Below, one piece after another: positions 1 through 10,610 of a DNA stretch of 40,002 bases. The stretch comes from Oppiella nova (Eukaryota > Arthropoda > Arachnida > Sarcoptiformes > Oppiidae). The translations under genes were made by a program, and so were the position numbers. The stretch spans positions 1 to 40,002 of the forward strand of contig CAJPVJ010000104.1 of NCBI GenBank assembly GCA_905397405.1, written 5' to 3'. Numbering within the stretch: position 1 is the first letter of the stretch; each line of letters starts with the position of its first letter. The notes beneath the pieces were generated by a model that was given only the letters and a program-made list of their open reading frames with translations, was not told the origin of the DNA and searched no databases.

Positions 1-424
1 ATGGTAAGGCTATACTAGCATTACGTATACAATGGGAAAGCGATTAATAATAATAGCCTCTCCAGTAAAGTGTGGTGTCTATTGGGGCTCTAGTAGTGGT
101 GAACTGGACAGACATAGACATACCGGTGCTGTGCATACCATAGGGGAGGTGTGGGGGACCGGTAGTATTCGCGCGCTAAATACACTGACAATACGGATAG
201 ACCTAAATATTAGATATTTTTTATAAAATGATTTTTGGGTGAAAAATATTATTAACTTTTTTGCGCTTCGCGACCAAATGTTTAGTCACATACGGTTCCC
301 CATATATAACCAATAGTTTACAATTATAATACAGTTTGAAACTACAGTTCCCAATAGAGTCCAAGTTCAATATAACTTATTAACTATCTGTCAGATGTTT
401 CTAACTTTTAACACACATTTAGGT

Positions 425-425
<1 letters not shown>

Positions 426-462
<37 letters not shown>
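426..462. repeat. (GA)n microsatellite
   Basis: Uninterrupted GA dinucleotide run of about 37 bp. Confidence 0.95.
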
Positions 463-465
<3 letters not shown>

Positions 466-820
466 GTATGGGAGGGAATGGTATGTATCAGTGTATCAGA
501 TAAGGCAACAAATATCTGGGTTTACGTCCCAAACGGTCAGTACATTAAACCGCAAACACATATCAATTTCATCCCAAATACACAAAATGCTAATTAAAAT
601 ACAAAATGCCATTTGAATTGAATACACAAAATGAAAAACACAGCATAAATAAATAATAAATATTTATTTAAAAGCAATTACAATGACTATAAATAAATAA
701 ATACACATCACTATTATATCAAAACTAGTAATTATAATCTCAACCAAAAATCGTAATCTATTTATAGATTATTTTTTATAAAAATTAATTTTTTTTCACT
801 CAAAATCTAGTCATTAATCG

Positions 821-1075
821 CTGGCTTAAAGCGATTGCAAACACATAATGTGTGCAAAAAAGTATAAATAAATGAAAAAAATTGTTTCAAAAAAAGTAAA
901 AACTAAAAACACTTTTCAAAAATACAGATTCATATCAATTAATAATTACTGGCTTAAAGCGATTGCAAACACATAATGTGTGCAAAAAAGTATAAATAAA
1001 TGAAAAAAATTGTTTCAAAAAAAGTAAAAACTAAAAACACTTTTCAAAAATACAGATTCATATCAATTAATAATT
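821..1075. repeat. 127-bp perfect direct repeat, one-base spacer (probable assembly overlap)
   Basis: Positions 821-947 are repeated without mismatch at 949-1075, separated by a single A at 948. The identity breaks exactly at both edges. The same 127+1 geometry recurs at four other places in the window, so this is more likely an unmerged k-mer overlap between contigs than a natural tandem duplication. Confidence 0.85.
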
Positions 1076-3035
1076 TTAATTATTAATTGCATACTAATAT
1101 AATACTATAAATTGACTGTTTAAAAACGGGGTCAGTTTCAAATCACCAGGGGTGCAAGCACATTTGCTAAATAGCACTGCCAACATATTAGCCTATTATA
1201 ATATTTCAAGCTAATGATTAATTTACAGCCCCATCATTTGCATATTAAGTGGTCATGGTTAATTGTGATTAAATATAGGGGTACCGGCTAATTAATATCT
1301 ATAGAAAACTGCCCTTGGGCATCATTAATGGTGAATAGACAGTTTCCAAAAACCACCCAGTTGGTGGTCAATGCATTTTAGCGCTAATAGATATGCTATT
1401 TATATCAATAGACACGCATATAAAACTGGATTATGCAGATGTTTTTTGATAGGTACTAGCATAATGAACATTTTTTTGTATGTATATAATAGTACACTAA
1501 ACTATTCGTGAACTTTTGTTAATTATTTTTGAAAAAATATTTTAAATTACTTTTAGGGAAACGTTTAGTGAATTAAAGTAAATGTTTTTCAATGGGTTTT
1601 AAATATTGTGCATTAGATATACACGCGATTCGTATCTTAACTCAAGAAAACTGTAACTTTTTAACTGATATCTGAAATAAAACTTTTTAAAAACGATTTA
1701 AATTAGTGCACAAAATATATTTTTTGTTAATACTATTTATATATAGTGTATGGACTGATGGGTAAACCAAAAAAATCCAATTAACTGTTCAATCAATTTA
1801 TTCGCAAAAATAATAATAATCTGTTTTATAATGTTTAGGGAAATGTTTTTTAATACAAAATAAAAAGTCGCTTTTTCCCTAATATATTGCAATCATTTTT
1901 ATTAATCGATATTTTATTTGATAGATTTAAACACAAAAACTGGTATTTCTATTGAATTGAAAAACTGTTAATATATTTATAATAATAATAATGAAAAATA
2001 ACAAAAATTATTTAGTATTGCAATAAATAATAATTACATTTTTATTGTTTGTTATTAAATACAGTTTTATTTTTGTTATTATTGTATTTATAACTCAATT
2101 GGTTTTTTCATTAATACACAGTTACTCACAAAGGAGTAAATTACTAGAAACACCTTGCTAATCATTAAATTACTATAATAATTTAATAAATTTCACCTGT
2201 CATTTCTAAAATATGCTTTATACATTAATATTTCTAAAAATATTTCGCATGCTACTTTAATTTATCTAATAGGTATTGATTGCTAATTTTCATAATGATC
2301 ATGGTACTCAAAATCCGGAAAAGTAGATTAATAGCTATGAAAGTATTTAGTGGTTGATTAATAAGCACATTCTCTAAATATATTTACCCACTAATAATAG
2401 TGTAGCTAATAGTTCCCATATATTTAATCGTGATCATTTTCATTGATAAACGTCTGGATATTTATATTATATTAGAAACTAATGTATCCATTATTAAGGG
2501 ACTCTAAACAATACATACTGTTAATGGTATTGGAAATAATTATTTATATATACAGTAATTGTTTTTACGGAGATTTCGTTAGTGTTTAGGGGGATGGCAT
2601 ACCTTTGGGCTAATACTGTAGTGTGTGAACCACTTGATGATGTCTAGTCTAACTAACATACCTTTCCCTTTTGTTTTGTGAAATCAAACTGTAAATACAG
2701 GTAAATCTAATGTTTCAAATAATGTATATGAAATCAATGTACAATATTTGGAAACAATTCCCATCGAGAATAAAAATTGGTACTTGATTAATTATTTTGA
2801 ATAATAAAATTATAGAACTTACATGTTATCAAGCAATATTACTATTTTATTAATCATAAAATTTTATTTTAATAAAATCATTGACATGATACCAAAGTCA
2901 TAAAATTATATAATATACTATATTACATGTATATTATATCGAGAGTTGATTATAAATATTTTTGTTATGAGAAAACTTCAAGAGATGTTAGGAAAACATT
3001 AAATCAAATAAATATATATCTCATCCAAATCTTAG

Positions 3036-3060
3036 CTCTCTCTCTCTCTCTCTCTCTCTC
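3036..3060. repeat. (CT)n microsatellite
   Basis: CT dinucleotide run of about 25 bp. Confidence 0.95.
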
Positions 3061-3208
3061 GGGAAATAACATATCCATTAAAATCAATCGTCAGAAATAA
3101 ATAGAAAAACTGAAATTAAACCAAAATGCGATATTTTTCCCACAAGTATACCATTGGTTAGAAAATTATAAATTTTAATAGCTAAGATTAATATACTTAC
3201 GCTATTTT

Positions 3209-3287
3209 AATTATAGACATTAAACTTAACTAATTACAATATATTAATTATAGACATTAAACTTAACTAATTACAATATATTAATTA
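3209..3287. repeat. 37-bp tandem duplication
   Basis: Two adjacent identical 37-bp units, 3209-3245 and 3246-3282, with the first bases of a third unit after them. The spacing differs from the 128-bp assembly-type repeats, so this looks like an ordinary local duplication. Confidence 0.85.
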
Positions 3288-4330
3288 AAAATTAGTTGTA
3301 ATGAACTATTTTACACGGGTATTATAAATAGCATGTAGGCAGACTTTTAAAGTAAAAAATAAACAAAACCATTTTTGATTGTAATTTGAAAATATTTAAA
3401 TTTATTTCTATTTTTGCTCTAATTTCGCAAAAATGGTAATAAATCTTGAATTTTGACAAAACAACTAAAAATCTGTTTTTGAAAAACATTTTATTTATAT
3501 TCACAGCACTGTATGAATAAATAATTTTCAAATATACGCCAAATTTAGATAAATGTCCTTTAATTTGATATTTTCTAGTGATAGTCAATACCATTATAAA
3601 CCAGTCAAAAAAACATTAATCTAAATTTAATTATATTTAATAAATTAGTTTTAATAGCCATTACACATACATTTACCACATATAAATAAGTCTAATCAAT
3701 AAATTGCCAACATAATAAAATTATAATCTATCAAATTAATTTGCCGTGCTCGTATATTTTAATACTAAAAATTTATTTAATAAAACTTTAATGAAAAATG
3801 CTACTTAATGGATATTACTTTTTTATTATGTAGCCTACCTAATAGGCAATACCTATTGTATACATTAGGATCATTATCAGTCTGAATGTCTGTCCACTAA
3901 CCATATTAGCTATAAATTCATTACTACTTAAGTATATAATAAGTATAGAAAATGTCTATTAATTTAATAATCATCTAAACCCTCATTATAGCCATCATTA
4001 CAAAAGTATATATAATTATATGAGAAAAAATAAATGTCATATAATATTAATATTTTTCTCATACTACCAGCCCTTCCGCGTATACATCAAGTCATGAATG
4101 AATATATGATTTTTGTTGCACTTTTTTTTGTGCTTGATGTTTATTATAGCATATATAAGCAAATGATTAATAGCTTTATAAAGCGATTGCAGAATATATC
4201 ACCGAAAATATTTTTGGCAAAACTTTTTTCCCGTTGACTGACGTGCGAGTGATGAGAGGGGATAGGGATGTCGGTGTTGAGGGGTTTAGGCTGTATATCA
4301 GTGGTGGATATCTGGGCTGACATTTATGTA

Positions 4331-4358
4331 TGTGTGTGTGTGTGTGTTGTGTGTGTGT
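4331..4358. repeat. (TG)n microsatellite, interrupted
   Basis: TG dinucleotide run with one interruption. Confidence 0.85.
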
Positions 4359-4438
4359 TTGGTAGGGAAAGGCTGTTTGGTGTGGATATGTGTACGAGAT
4401 TTTTAGGGCTCTATTTATATTCATATGTTTTTATATAC

Positions 4439-4440
<2 letters not shown>

Positions 4441-4478
<38 letters not shown>
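4441..4478. repeat. (GA)n microsatellite
   Basis: Pure GA run of about 38 bp, followed by a degenerate GAGAGA-rich tail to about 4540. Confidence 0.95.
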
Positions 4479-4480
<2 letters not shown>

Positions 4481-5277
4481 AGGAAATAGAGTATTCGAGA
4501 GAGCATTAGAGAGAGCTATGTATGTGTATGTATGAGAGAGATTAGAGTCAAACAAATACAAAAAACATAAATAATTAAGCAATGCATTTTATTTTTGGCA
4601 CTACGGTATAAGTGCCAAAACATATGTTTATTTAATTTATGTGTTATTTTAAAAATTGAGTTTCAATTTTTGATTTGATAGTGTCTATCATCGGGGTAAA
4701 TTGTGGGAAAATCAGCAAAAAGTATATTTCTAAACACACAAAAAATAATATTTATAATGTATTTCAAATATGGTTTATATAAAAATCCCAGGAATTGCTA
4801 TTTATTTAATAGTTAACTGTTATTATTATATAAATAAATGTGGTATAGTATTTAGTTTGAGAAATTTATATTAATTACGCAAATGAGCCAAAAATGTCAT
4901 GAATTTACAGTATATTTAGTGTTTACTTTAACCGCAAGTATTTTAATTTTAATGTCAATCGCCATAAAATTTGACAAAATATTTATTATTATAATGTACG
5001 CAAATATATTCACAAATTTTAGTTAATTACACCATTCATTGGCTATTAATTAGCAAATTATCATAAATTAGCCATGATTATTGTAATCCAATACTCTATG
5101 ATAAGCCACTGGAATAATACAGAATATTCTTGTATTACACCAACAATTTGTTTAACCATTTCTATAGGAATATCATTATATAAACAGAATATTCTGTTGA
5201 AAGAATATTCTATACATTCATGTGATTGACGTGACTGTCAGTCAATTGTATAGCAATTCTTACTTACATTACAATCA

Positions 5278-5515
5278 TTGAGAGGCAGTGGGAGAGAGAT
5301 ATTGAGGGGAAAGGGAGTCTGGGAGAGGGAGCACAGGGAGCTATACGGATACATGTGAGAGAGACTGCGAGAGAGCGAGCACTGGTAGGTATCGTATGGA
5401 TAGACATGTGCTCCGCGAAGATGTATGTATACAGTCATACGTGTTTGTATTGAGAAATATTGAGAGCACAGGGAGGTTTGTATGGATACAGAGAGTGTGA
5501 GAGGGGAACGGTGTG
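5278..5515. repeat. Degenerate purine-rich low-complexity tract
   Basis: GA-rich sequence with recurring short words: GAGCACAGGGAG near 5329 and 5464, and GTATGGATA near 5394 and 5480. A related GAGAGCACAGGGA word occurs near 6505. It looks like a decayed simple repeat. Open frames through it are compositional. Confidence 0.6.
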
Positions 5516-6125
5516 TTTATTTTATACACACACTATACTCGTATACGACTGGCATTTGCCTATTAATAGCCAATTGTGAAGTCGTTTTTGGGGCTATTTT
5601 TTAATCACAGATTGTGTTTACAGAATATTCTTGTATATACTTATGGGTATTAAATTTCTCAGGGTAAATATCATAAACATTAAGTGGTATATACACTCTC
5701 ACTGTATCTCCCGTTCCACTCAATGGTTTTTAATACCAGTGCCTCCACTCATATGAGGGCTTATATGCATAGTTTGTTTCAAACATAACAAGCAATTAAT
5801 AGCAAAATCTTTTTGACACAAAAATAATAAGATATAAATAAATATAACTTTTATTTTCAGTGAAGAATAGACACGAAAGTCATGTTTAAATTCATACATG
5901 AATTGCATTTATAAATGAAATTAAATGCTTTGAGAAAAAAAATATTTTTCAAAATCATATGTTTTCTATCAAAACAACAAAAATAAAAAATCCTTATAAA
6001 TAATAAACACAAATTGTATCTTGCACAATTTCTATATATTTATATGCTTATCATTATTAGCTAGCTAAATATTTTGTTTGACAATTAATTTTAAATAGTT
6101 TTAAAATATTATATTTGACACATAC

Positions 6126-6229
6126 CTGGCCAAGGGGCCGGACTTTTTGGACCGGTAGCTTAAAATCTTCTCGACCAGCGGGTAGTTGCCGCTCCGGGAG
6201 GCGTCCAAAAGCTCCTGGTCCTTACCCAT
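6126..6229 (-). CDS. First coding exon of an ANKS1-like ankyrin repeat/SAM/PTB adaptor
   Basis: This exon reads from an ATG at 6229 down to 6126 and gives 34 codons plus two bases, then a consensus donor (AG|GTATGT). The product begins MGKDQELLDASRSGNYPLVE and continues KILSYR, closely matching the N-terminus I know for ANKS1A/ANKS1B proteins (MGK-x-QELL-x-A-x-R-x-GN, then VEK-x-LS). In that family it leads into ankyrin repeats, followed by SAM and PTB domains in an adaptor acting downstream of receptor tyrosine kinases. The exon is far richer in GC than its surroundings. The rest of the gene must lie left of the window. What I see is the exon and donor; the family is recognised from memory; the downstream domains are inferred. 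Confidence 0.72.
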
Positions 6230-8150
6230 CACAATTCACTTGCAATCATAACCGTCGCAAAAAATTAACAAACAACAACATTCAATATCCAACAACAAGC
6301 TCAATATTAAGCGAATATCCAACAAAATTAGCCAGCACACACTCGTATATCAACAATGTTTATGTAAGTAGCTGGGTCGAAAATTAGTTCACTTCATAAT
6401 GTACCATGTGCATATAAATCATATGTCTCGGGCGAGTATATATACATAAACACTGAGCTTATAATTCACAGTTAATTATCCGAAACATTTTATCCATACC
6501 CATAGAGAGAGCACAGGGATGTTGTATACACGGAATACAAATTATTTATGGGGCTATCAAACACTACCGGTGCCCGTACCTGTGAACTAAAATAGCAATA
6601 TAATGAACTTTTCATACGTAAGTAATTAGACACCAATATATTGGTAATTGATTTTAATATTCAATACCATAATACGATTATCGAGTTCAGGAATCCTATT
6701 GTATGTATACACTGTAGACTACCGTTCCCTTCGAGCACTCTCGTATGTATACACTACTTGCTATATACAGCTCAGCCTAACTGCACAGTTATGTTCGCCA
6801 ATTCGTATGAGTCAATCGCTGCGAACATCCATAGAAGTCGGCGCATGGATTCTATGCGACAGATACAGCTCACAGATCCAGTTCCCCCTTCAGTGGTATG
6901 CCGTTCCCCAGCTATGTATTGATGTTTGAGAGCAAAGTTCTGGACCTACCGGTGCGACGACTGGTAGGCGGGCATCGTATTAAATGGTATATAATATCAA
7001 CACTTATGTCACATAAGTTATATGAGTTTGTATTAATATGCATGCTACATTTTAATTTGTATAATACTGCATTGTGTAATTAATTAATTATAAGTTTTTA
7101 ATAAGATTTTTGTAGGTATGTTTAATATTAGGTTATAATTTAAATAGACAGATATTTAGTAAATATACAGTACTACAAAGTTAATTATATAAATAGCACA
7201 ATACTATTTATTAACTAGGCAAACACAATAATTAATTAAATGCTCAAAAATACATTTATTATATTTCTATACAATTAATTATGAGAAATATTTTTAGAGT
7301 TACATTTGTTATAATGTCTAATGTATTTTCATACAGTAGTAGAGTAATAATTTATCCTTTTATGTCATTTATTTGTATTATATTTTTAGTTCATTTGTTT
7401 GGTTGTATTCACAGATTTCTATAGAAATTGATTTTTGTATGAAATATTTTTCTCATTATTTTGTCTGTAAAACAATAATAAAAGTTCAATGATTTTAAAA
7501 TACCATAATCAATAAATTACAGATACTATACTAATGTCATTCAACTAACTATAAGTGCAAAATAAAAATACATTTTTATTTATTTTATTAATGTTAAGAT
7601 GTTTTATATTTATTAATAAATTCATATTGAAATACTGTTCGGTATTTACAGTATAGTCAACTATTTTTTGTTAATATTTTTAAGTATTTTATTTAACATA
7701 TTTATTATTGAAAAATATTTAGCAGTAGTTATAGATTAACAATAATTTTGTAACAGCTGCTAACTAATAATTAACTGATAAATATAATTGTTAAATAGTT
7801 ATTATAACTTTTTGTTAATTGTATTTCATTGACAATAATTCAAAATACACTAACTTACATATTTTTGGTATTATTTAAATAAGCTGATTTTTGTAAAAAT
7901 ATTTATCAAAGTCCAGATATTTCCCATTTGTCTAATTAAATACAATTCCCATATAATATAGTACAATGTTTGAAATAACTTTACTGTTTTAAAAATAATA
8001 TTATTTAACTTAATAAATTTTGATGTTTTATTGTTTTATATTTATTATAATTACGATAATAATACAGTTTAAAACACAAAAAGATGTTATATCATTAACA
8101 AATAGGATTTTCATACAATATTTTCTAATAGTACCTTGCCGATAATTAAA
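6230..8150. other. Intergenic region; 5' flank of the ANKS1-like gene, then AT-rich DNA
   Basis: From 6230 to about 7000 the sequence is richer in GC, with scattered duplicated words such as GTATGTATACACT near 6708 and 6749. It is a plausible 5' UTR and promoter for the minus-strand ANKS1-like exon. From 7000 to 8150 it is plain AT-rich DNA with no gene that I can support. The overlapping open frames at 6641-6929 show no recognisable protein. Confidence 0.4.
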
Positions 8151-9359
8151 TTATTCATTGAATTTGCAATCAAAATAACTATTCAGAAACTCATTACTCG
8201 TAACTTTAGTATCATTATTACACTCACGCCTAACCCGATTAATATCATACAATATATCAGGGTGTTTAATCTTTTGCAATATATCGTGGCAGCTAGGTCT
8301 TTTATCATACACGTACGTTAACATCTCGTTCATTAAGTCGATTAACCCGGGATATTCTGTTGACCTAAAAAATACAGAAATAAATTAACACAGCAATCTA
8401 CCAAGCTATATTTCACAACATACTTATTAATATCAATGTTAAACAACTCCTCCACAAAAATACCGATACTATAGACATCAGCCTTTGTATTATAGGACCG
8501 CCCACTGGCCACTTCAGGCGCTATGTATCTCTGGGCACCGGCACCCCTGGTATGGGACTGGGACGCCGATGCGTGTACTTTAGCCAAACCAAAGTCACCA
8601 AGCTTAATACACCGTTTTTGAGCCAAATTAAGCAGCACTAAAATGTTTGCCGGTTTTAGATCCCGGTGAATTATTTGCGGTACCCGTGTATGTAGATAGT
8701 CTACGGCCTCTATAATCTCCTTGAACAAATGGTATGATATGAAGTACTCCACGTGACCGACACCCTTATTAGGCTGTGTTTTGAAACAGGTCTTTTTGAG
8801 CGTGGTCACGTATCGTAGGTTGAATGAGCATAACTCCATTAAATCTCCTTGAACAAATGGTATGATATGAAGTACTCCACGTGACCGACACCCTTATTAG
8901 GCTGTGTTTTGAAACAGGTCTTTTTGAGCGTGGTCACGTATCGTAGGTTGAATGAGCATAACTCCATTTGTATGTATAGTACGGCCGGACCTCCCGTTCC
9001 CATAGAGGTCTCCAGCCATGAGTCATAATATTTTACTACATAATTGGCGTCAAGTTTGGACAGTATGTCGATCTCCCGGTTCTCTATACTTGGATCTAGA
9101 AATTAAATTTTAATATAATTAGGCATGCTAGCTACTATTTTTAATCTTATGAATTTAGATTAATTCATTGATGTAAATAATGTTAAAATTAAAAATTACC
9201 TTGTATAATAATTTTTTTAATAGCATATTTGCCATTATCGTGGGTAGACTCTGTTTTGTACACCGACCCAAACGTACCGGAGCCAATTATTAATTTCTGA
9301 CCAAAATCTGTGTTAATTTTATTTTCACAAACTGGTATATTTTGGCTACTATTATTCAT
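8151..9359 (-). CDS. eIF2-alpha-kinase-like protein kinase 1 (three exons; exon 2 disrupted by a 128-bp duplication)
   Basis: Exons are 9359-9200, 9095-8424 and 8364-8151, with GT/AG introns. Motifs include the glycine loop GSGTFGSVYK, the lysine in YAIKK, an alphaC glutamate in ENREIDIL, the segment YYDSWLE then LYIQMELC (typical of the GCN2/PERK/HRI clade), HRDLKPANI, GDFGLA and APEV. All catalytic motifs are present, so an active Ser/Thr kinase is expected. At about 305 aa it is only a catalytic domain, without the regulatory domains of true eIF2 kinases. In exon 2, bases 8714-8840 recur at 8842-8968, shifting the frame. Discounting 128 bp gives a 544-bp exon, exactly the length in kinase gene 3, and a total divisible by three. 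I therefore think the gene is intact in the animal and broken in the assembly. The substrate is unknown. Confidence 0.85.
8714..8968. repeat. 127-bp perfect direct repeat inside kinase 1 exon 2 (probable assembly overlap)
   Basis: 8714-8840 equals 8842-8968 with a single A at 8841 between them. It falls in coding sequence and causes a frameshift, whereas the paralogue at 14368-14911 has one copy only. Confidence 0.9.
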
Positions 9360-10610
9360 TTTATAAATGAGCTATTTGATATATTACTCAACGTGTGAGC
9401 ACAAATAATACGTTAATTTTTAAAAATCATCGCTCAAGTACTAATGTATCACAAAATATTATTTATTGTCTTAACGTATGTATTATCATAGGAATGTATT
9501 ATACCAATAAAATACCTGTGCATTACTATCTAAGCAACATTTGAAATTGATTAGAATTATCATTACTTGATATAAAACTTTATTAATATAAGAGGTTTAA
9601 TAAAGTTACCAATCTGTGCAAAAAAGTTTTTAAATTGTAAAGATATGTAGAATAAAAGCATATTTTATTCTGCAATAGGGACCAAAGTTTAGACCCATTT
9701 TTGAAACCCGGGCCGTTCTAAGTGTTCCTTTACTGGGAAGCCCGCCCCGGCCTCTATGCTGGGAAACCCGTGGGAACCCGAAAAACCTTAAAATAGAAAA
9801 CTACAAAATTGCAACAAATTTAACATCAAATGAACATTTATTGAAATTTAACATTAAACCCACATTCATATGCTTTAAAGTTTACAAAAATCATAATTAG
9901 ATTTAATAAACAAGAATATATCGACATTTTGAAGTCAAGTTACGAGAAAATATAGATACTCTGATAAAAAATATAAGGGGTTTCTAAATTTTTAGGCTTT
10001 TTAAAGGTCTTTGATTTCTACAACGGGAAAATTCAAACCAGTTCACGACCGAAACTCTTAAAGGGTTCCCAGCTTCATATTCCATGCTTCAGTACAATAA
10101 ATAATGTTAAAGACTAAGGAGCTAGTGTCAAATACAGAATGTCCTCGACAACAAAGTTCTAAATATTAAGCACGCTAAAGGGTGGTCATGCCATAAACTC
10201 TGAATACGTATATTTTATTGGGGTAGGGTTATGGGATAATTTATGAACGCTTAAGCATACATACCCCATATCAAAGCAGGAAAATGTTCTGTATCTGAGG
10301 AAAAGTAGGGGAAAGGCATCTACTATTGCCTGTGCTTTTGAGTGCAGTGTATCATTTACGCCGGTAGTTTAAAACCATTGTATTTTAATTAATAACTAAT
10401 AATTTAAACATGATTAAATAATTATCTATTAAGTATAGACAAAACTTGATTTCAATAAAAATTTCTACAAATTAAAGTTTAATTATTAAACTATTATGTA
10501 TATTATAGTGCTCTACTGTACAATAGATTACAATATTATATATAGAATATAAATAAATAAATATATAAATAAATTTATATTATATTAATTTATAAATAAC
10601 CTTCTTATAT
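9360..10610. other. Intergenic DNA between kinase genes 1 and 2, with a GC-rich patch
   Basis: Mostly AT-rich. A GC-rich patch at about 9705-9785 contains two GGGAA(G/A)CCCG words and looks like a fragment of a dispersed repeat; I cannot name it. No coding sequence is supported. The first about 100 bp should hold the kinase 1 promoter. Confidence 0.4.

Larger units (their letters stand above)
1..6125 (-). other. Non-coding AT-rich DNA, probable first intron of the ANKS1-like gene
   Basis: I find no convincing coding exon in this stretch on either strand. It is AT-rich and contains microsatellites, one 127-bp duplication and one 37-bp tandem duplication. Because the ANKS1-like exon at 6126-6229 ends in a splice donor pointing left, and only about 34 codons precede it, this DNA is best explained as the long first intron of that gene, whose remaining exons lie beyond the left edge. 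The intron assignment is inference; the absence of good coding sequence is what I see. Confidence 0.5.

Noticed and set aside
32-226. 64-codon frame at the left edge
   Set aside because: No recognisable domain. It lies in what is probably an intron of the ANKS1-like gene; nothing beyond openness supports it.
821-1075. Satellite or CRISPR-like repeat
   Set aside because: Only two units with a one-base spacer, and the same geometry occurs in unrelated sequences. An assembly overlap explains it better.
4176-4489. Open frames over the TG and GA microsatellites on both strands
   Set aside because: The products are runs of Cys/Val, Thr/His or Arg/Glu produced by dinucleotide repeats.
5238-5529. 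Ser/Leu-rich minus-strand frames
   Set aside because: They translate the purine-rich low-complexity tract and have no splice context or domain.
6641-6929. Two overlapping 93-codon frames in different phases
   Set aside because: Two phases open at once points to composition. No domain is visible, and the position fits the 5' flank of the ANKS1-like exon.
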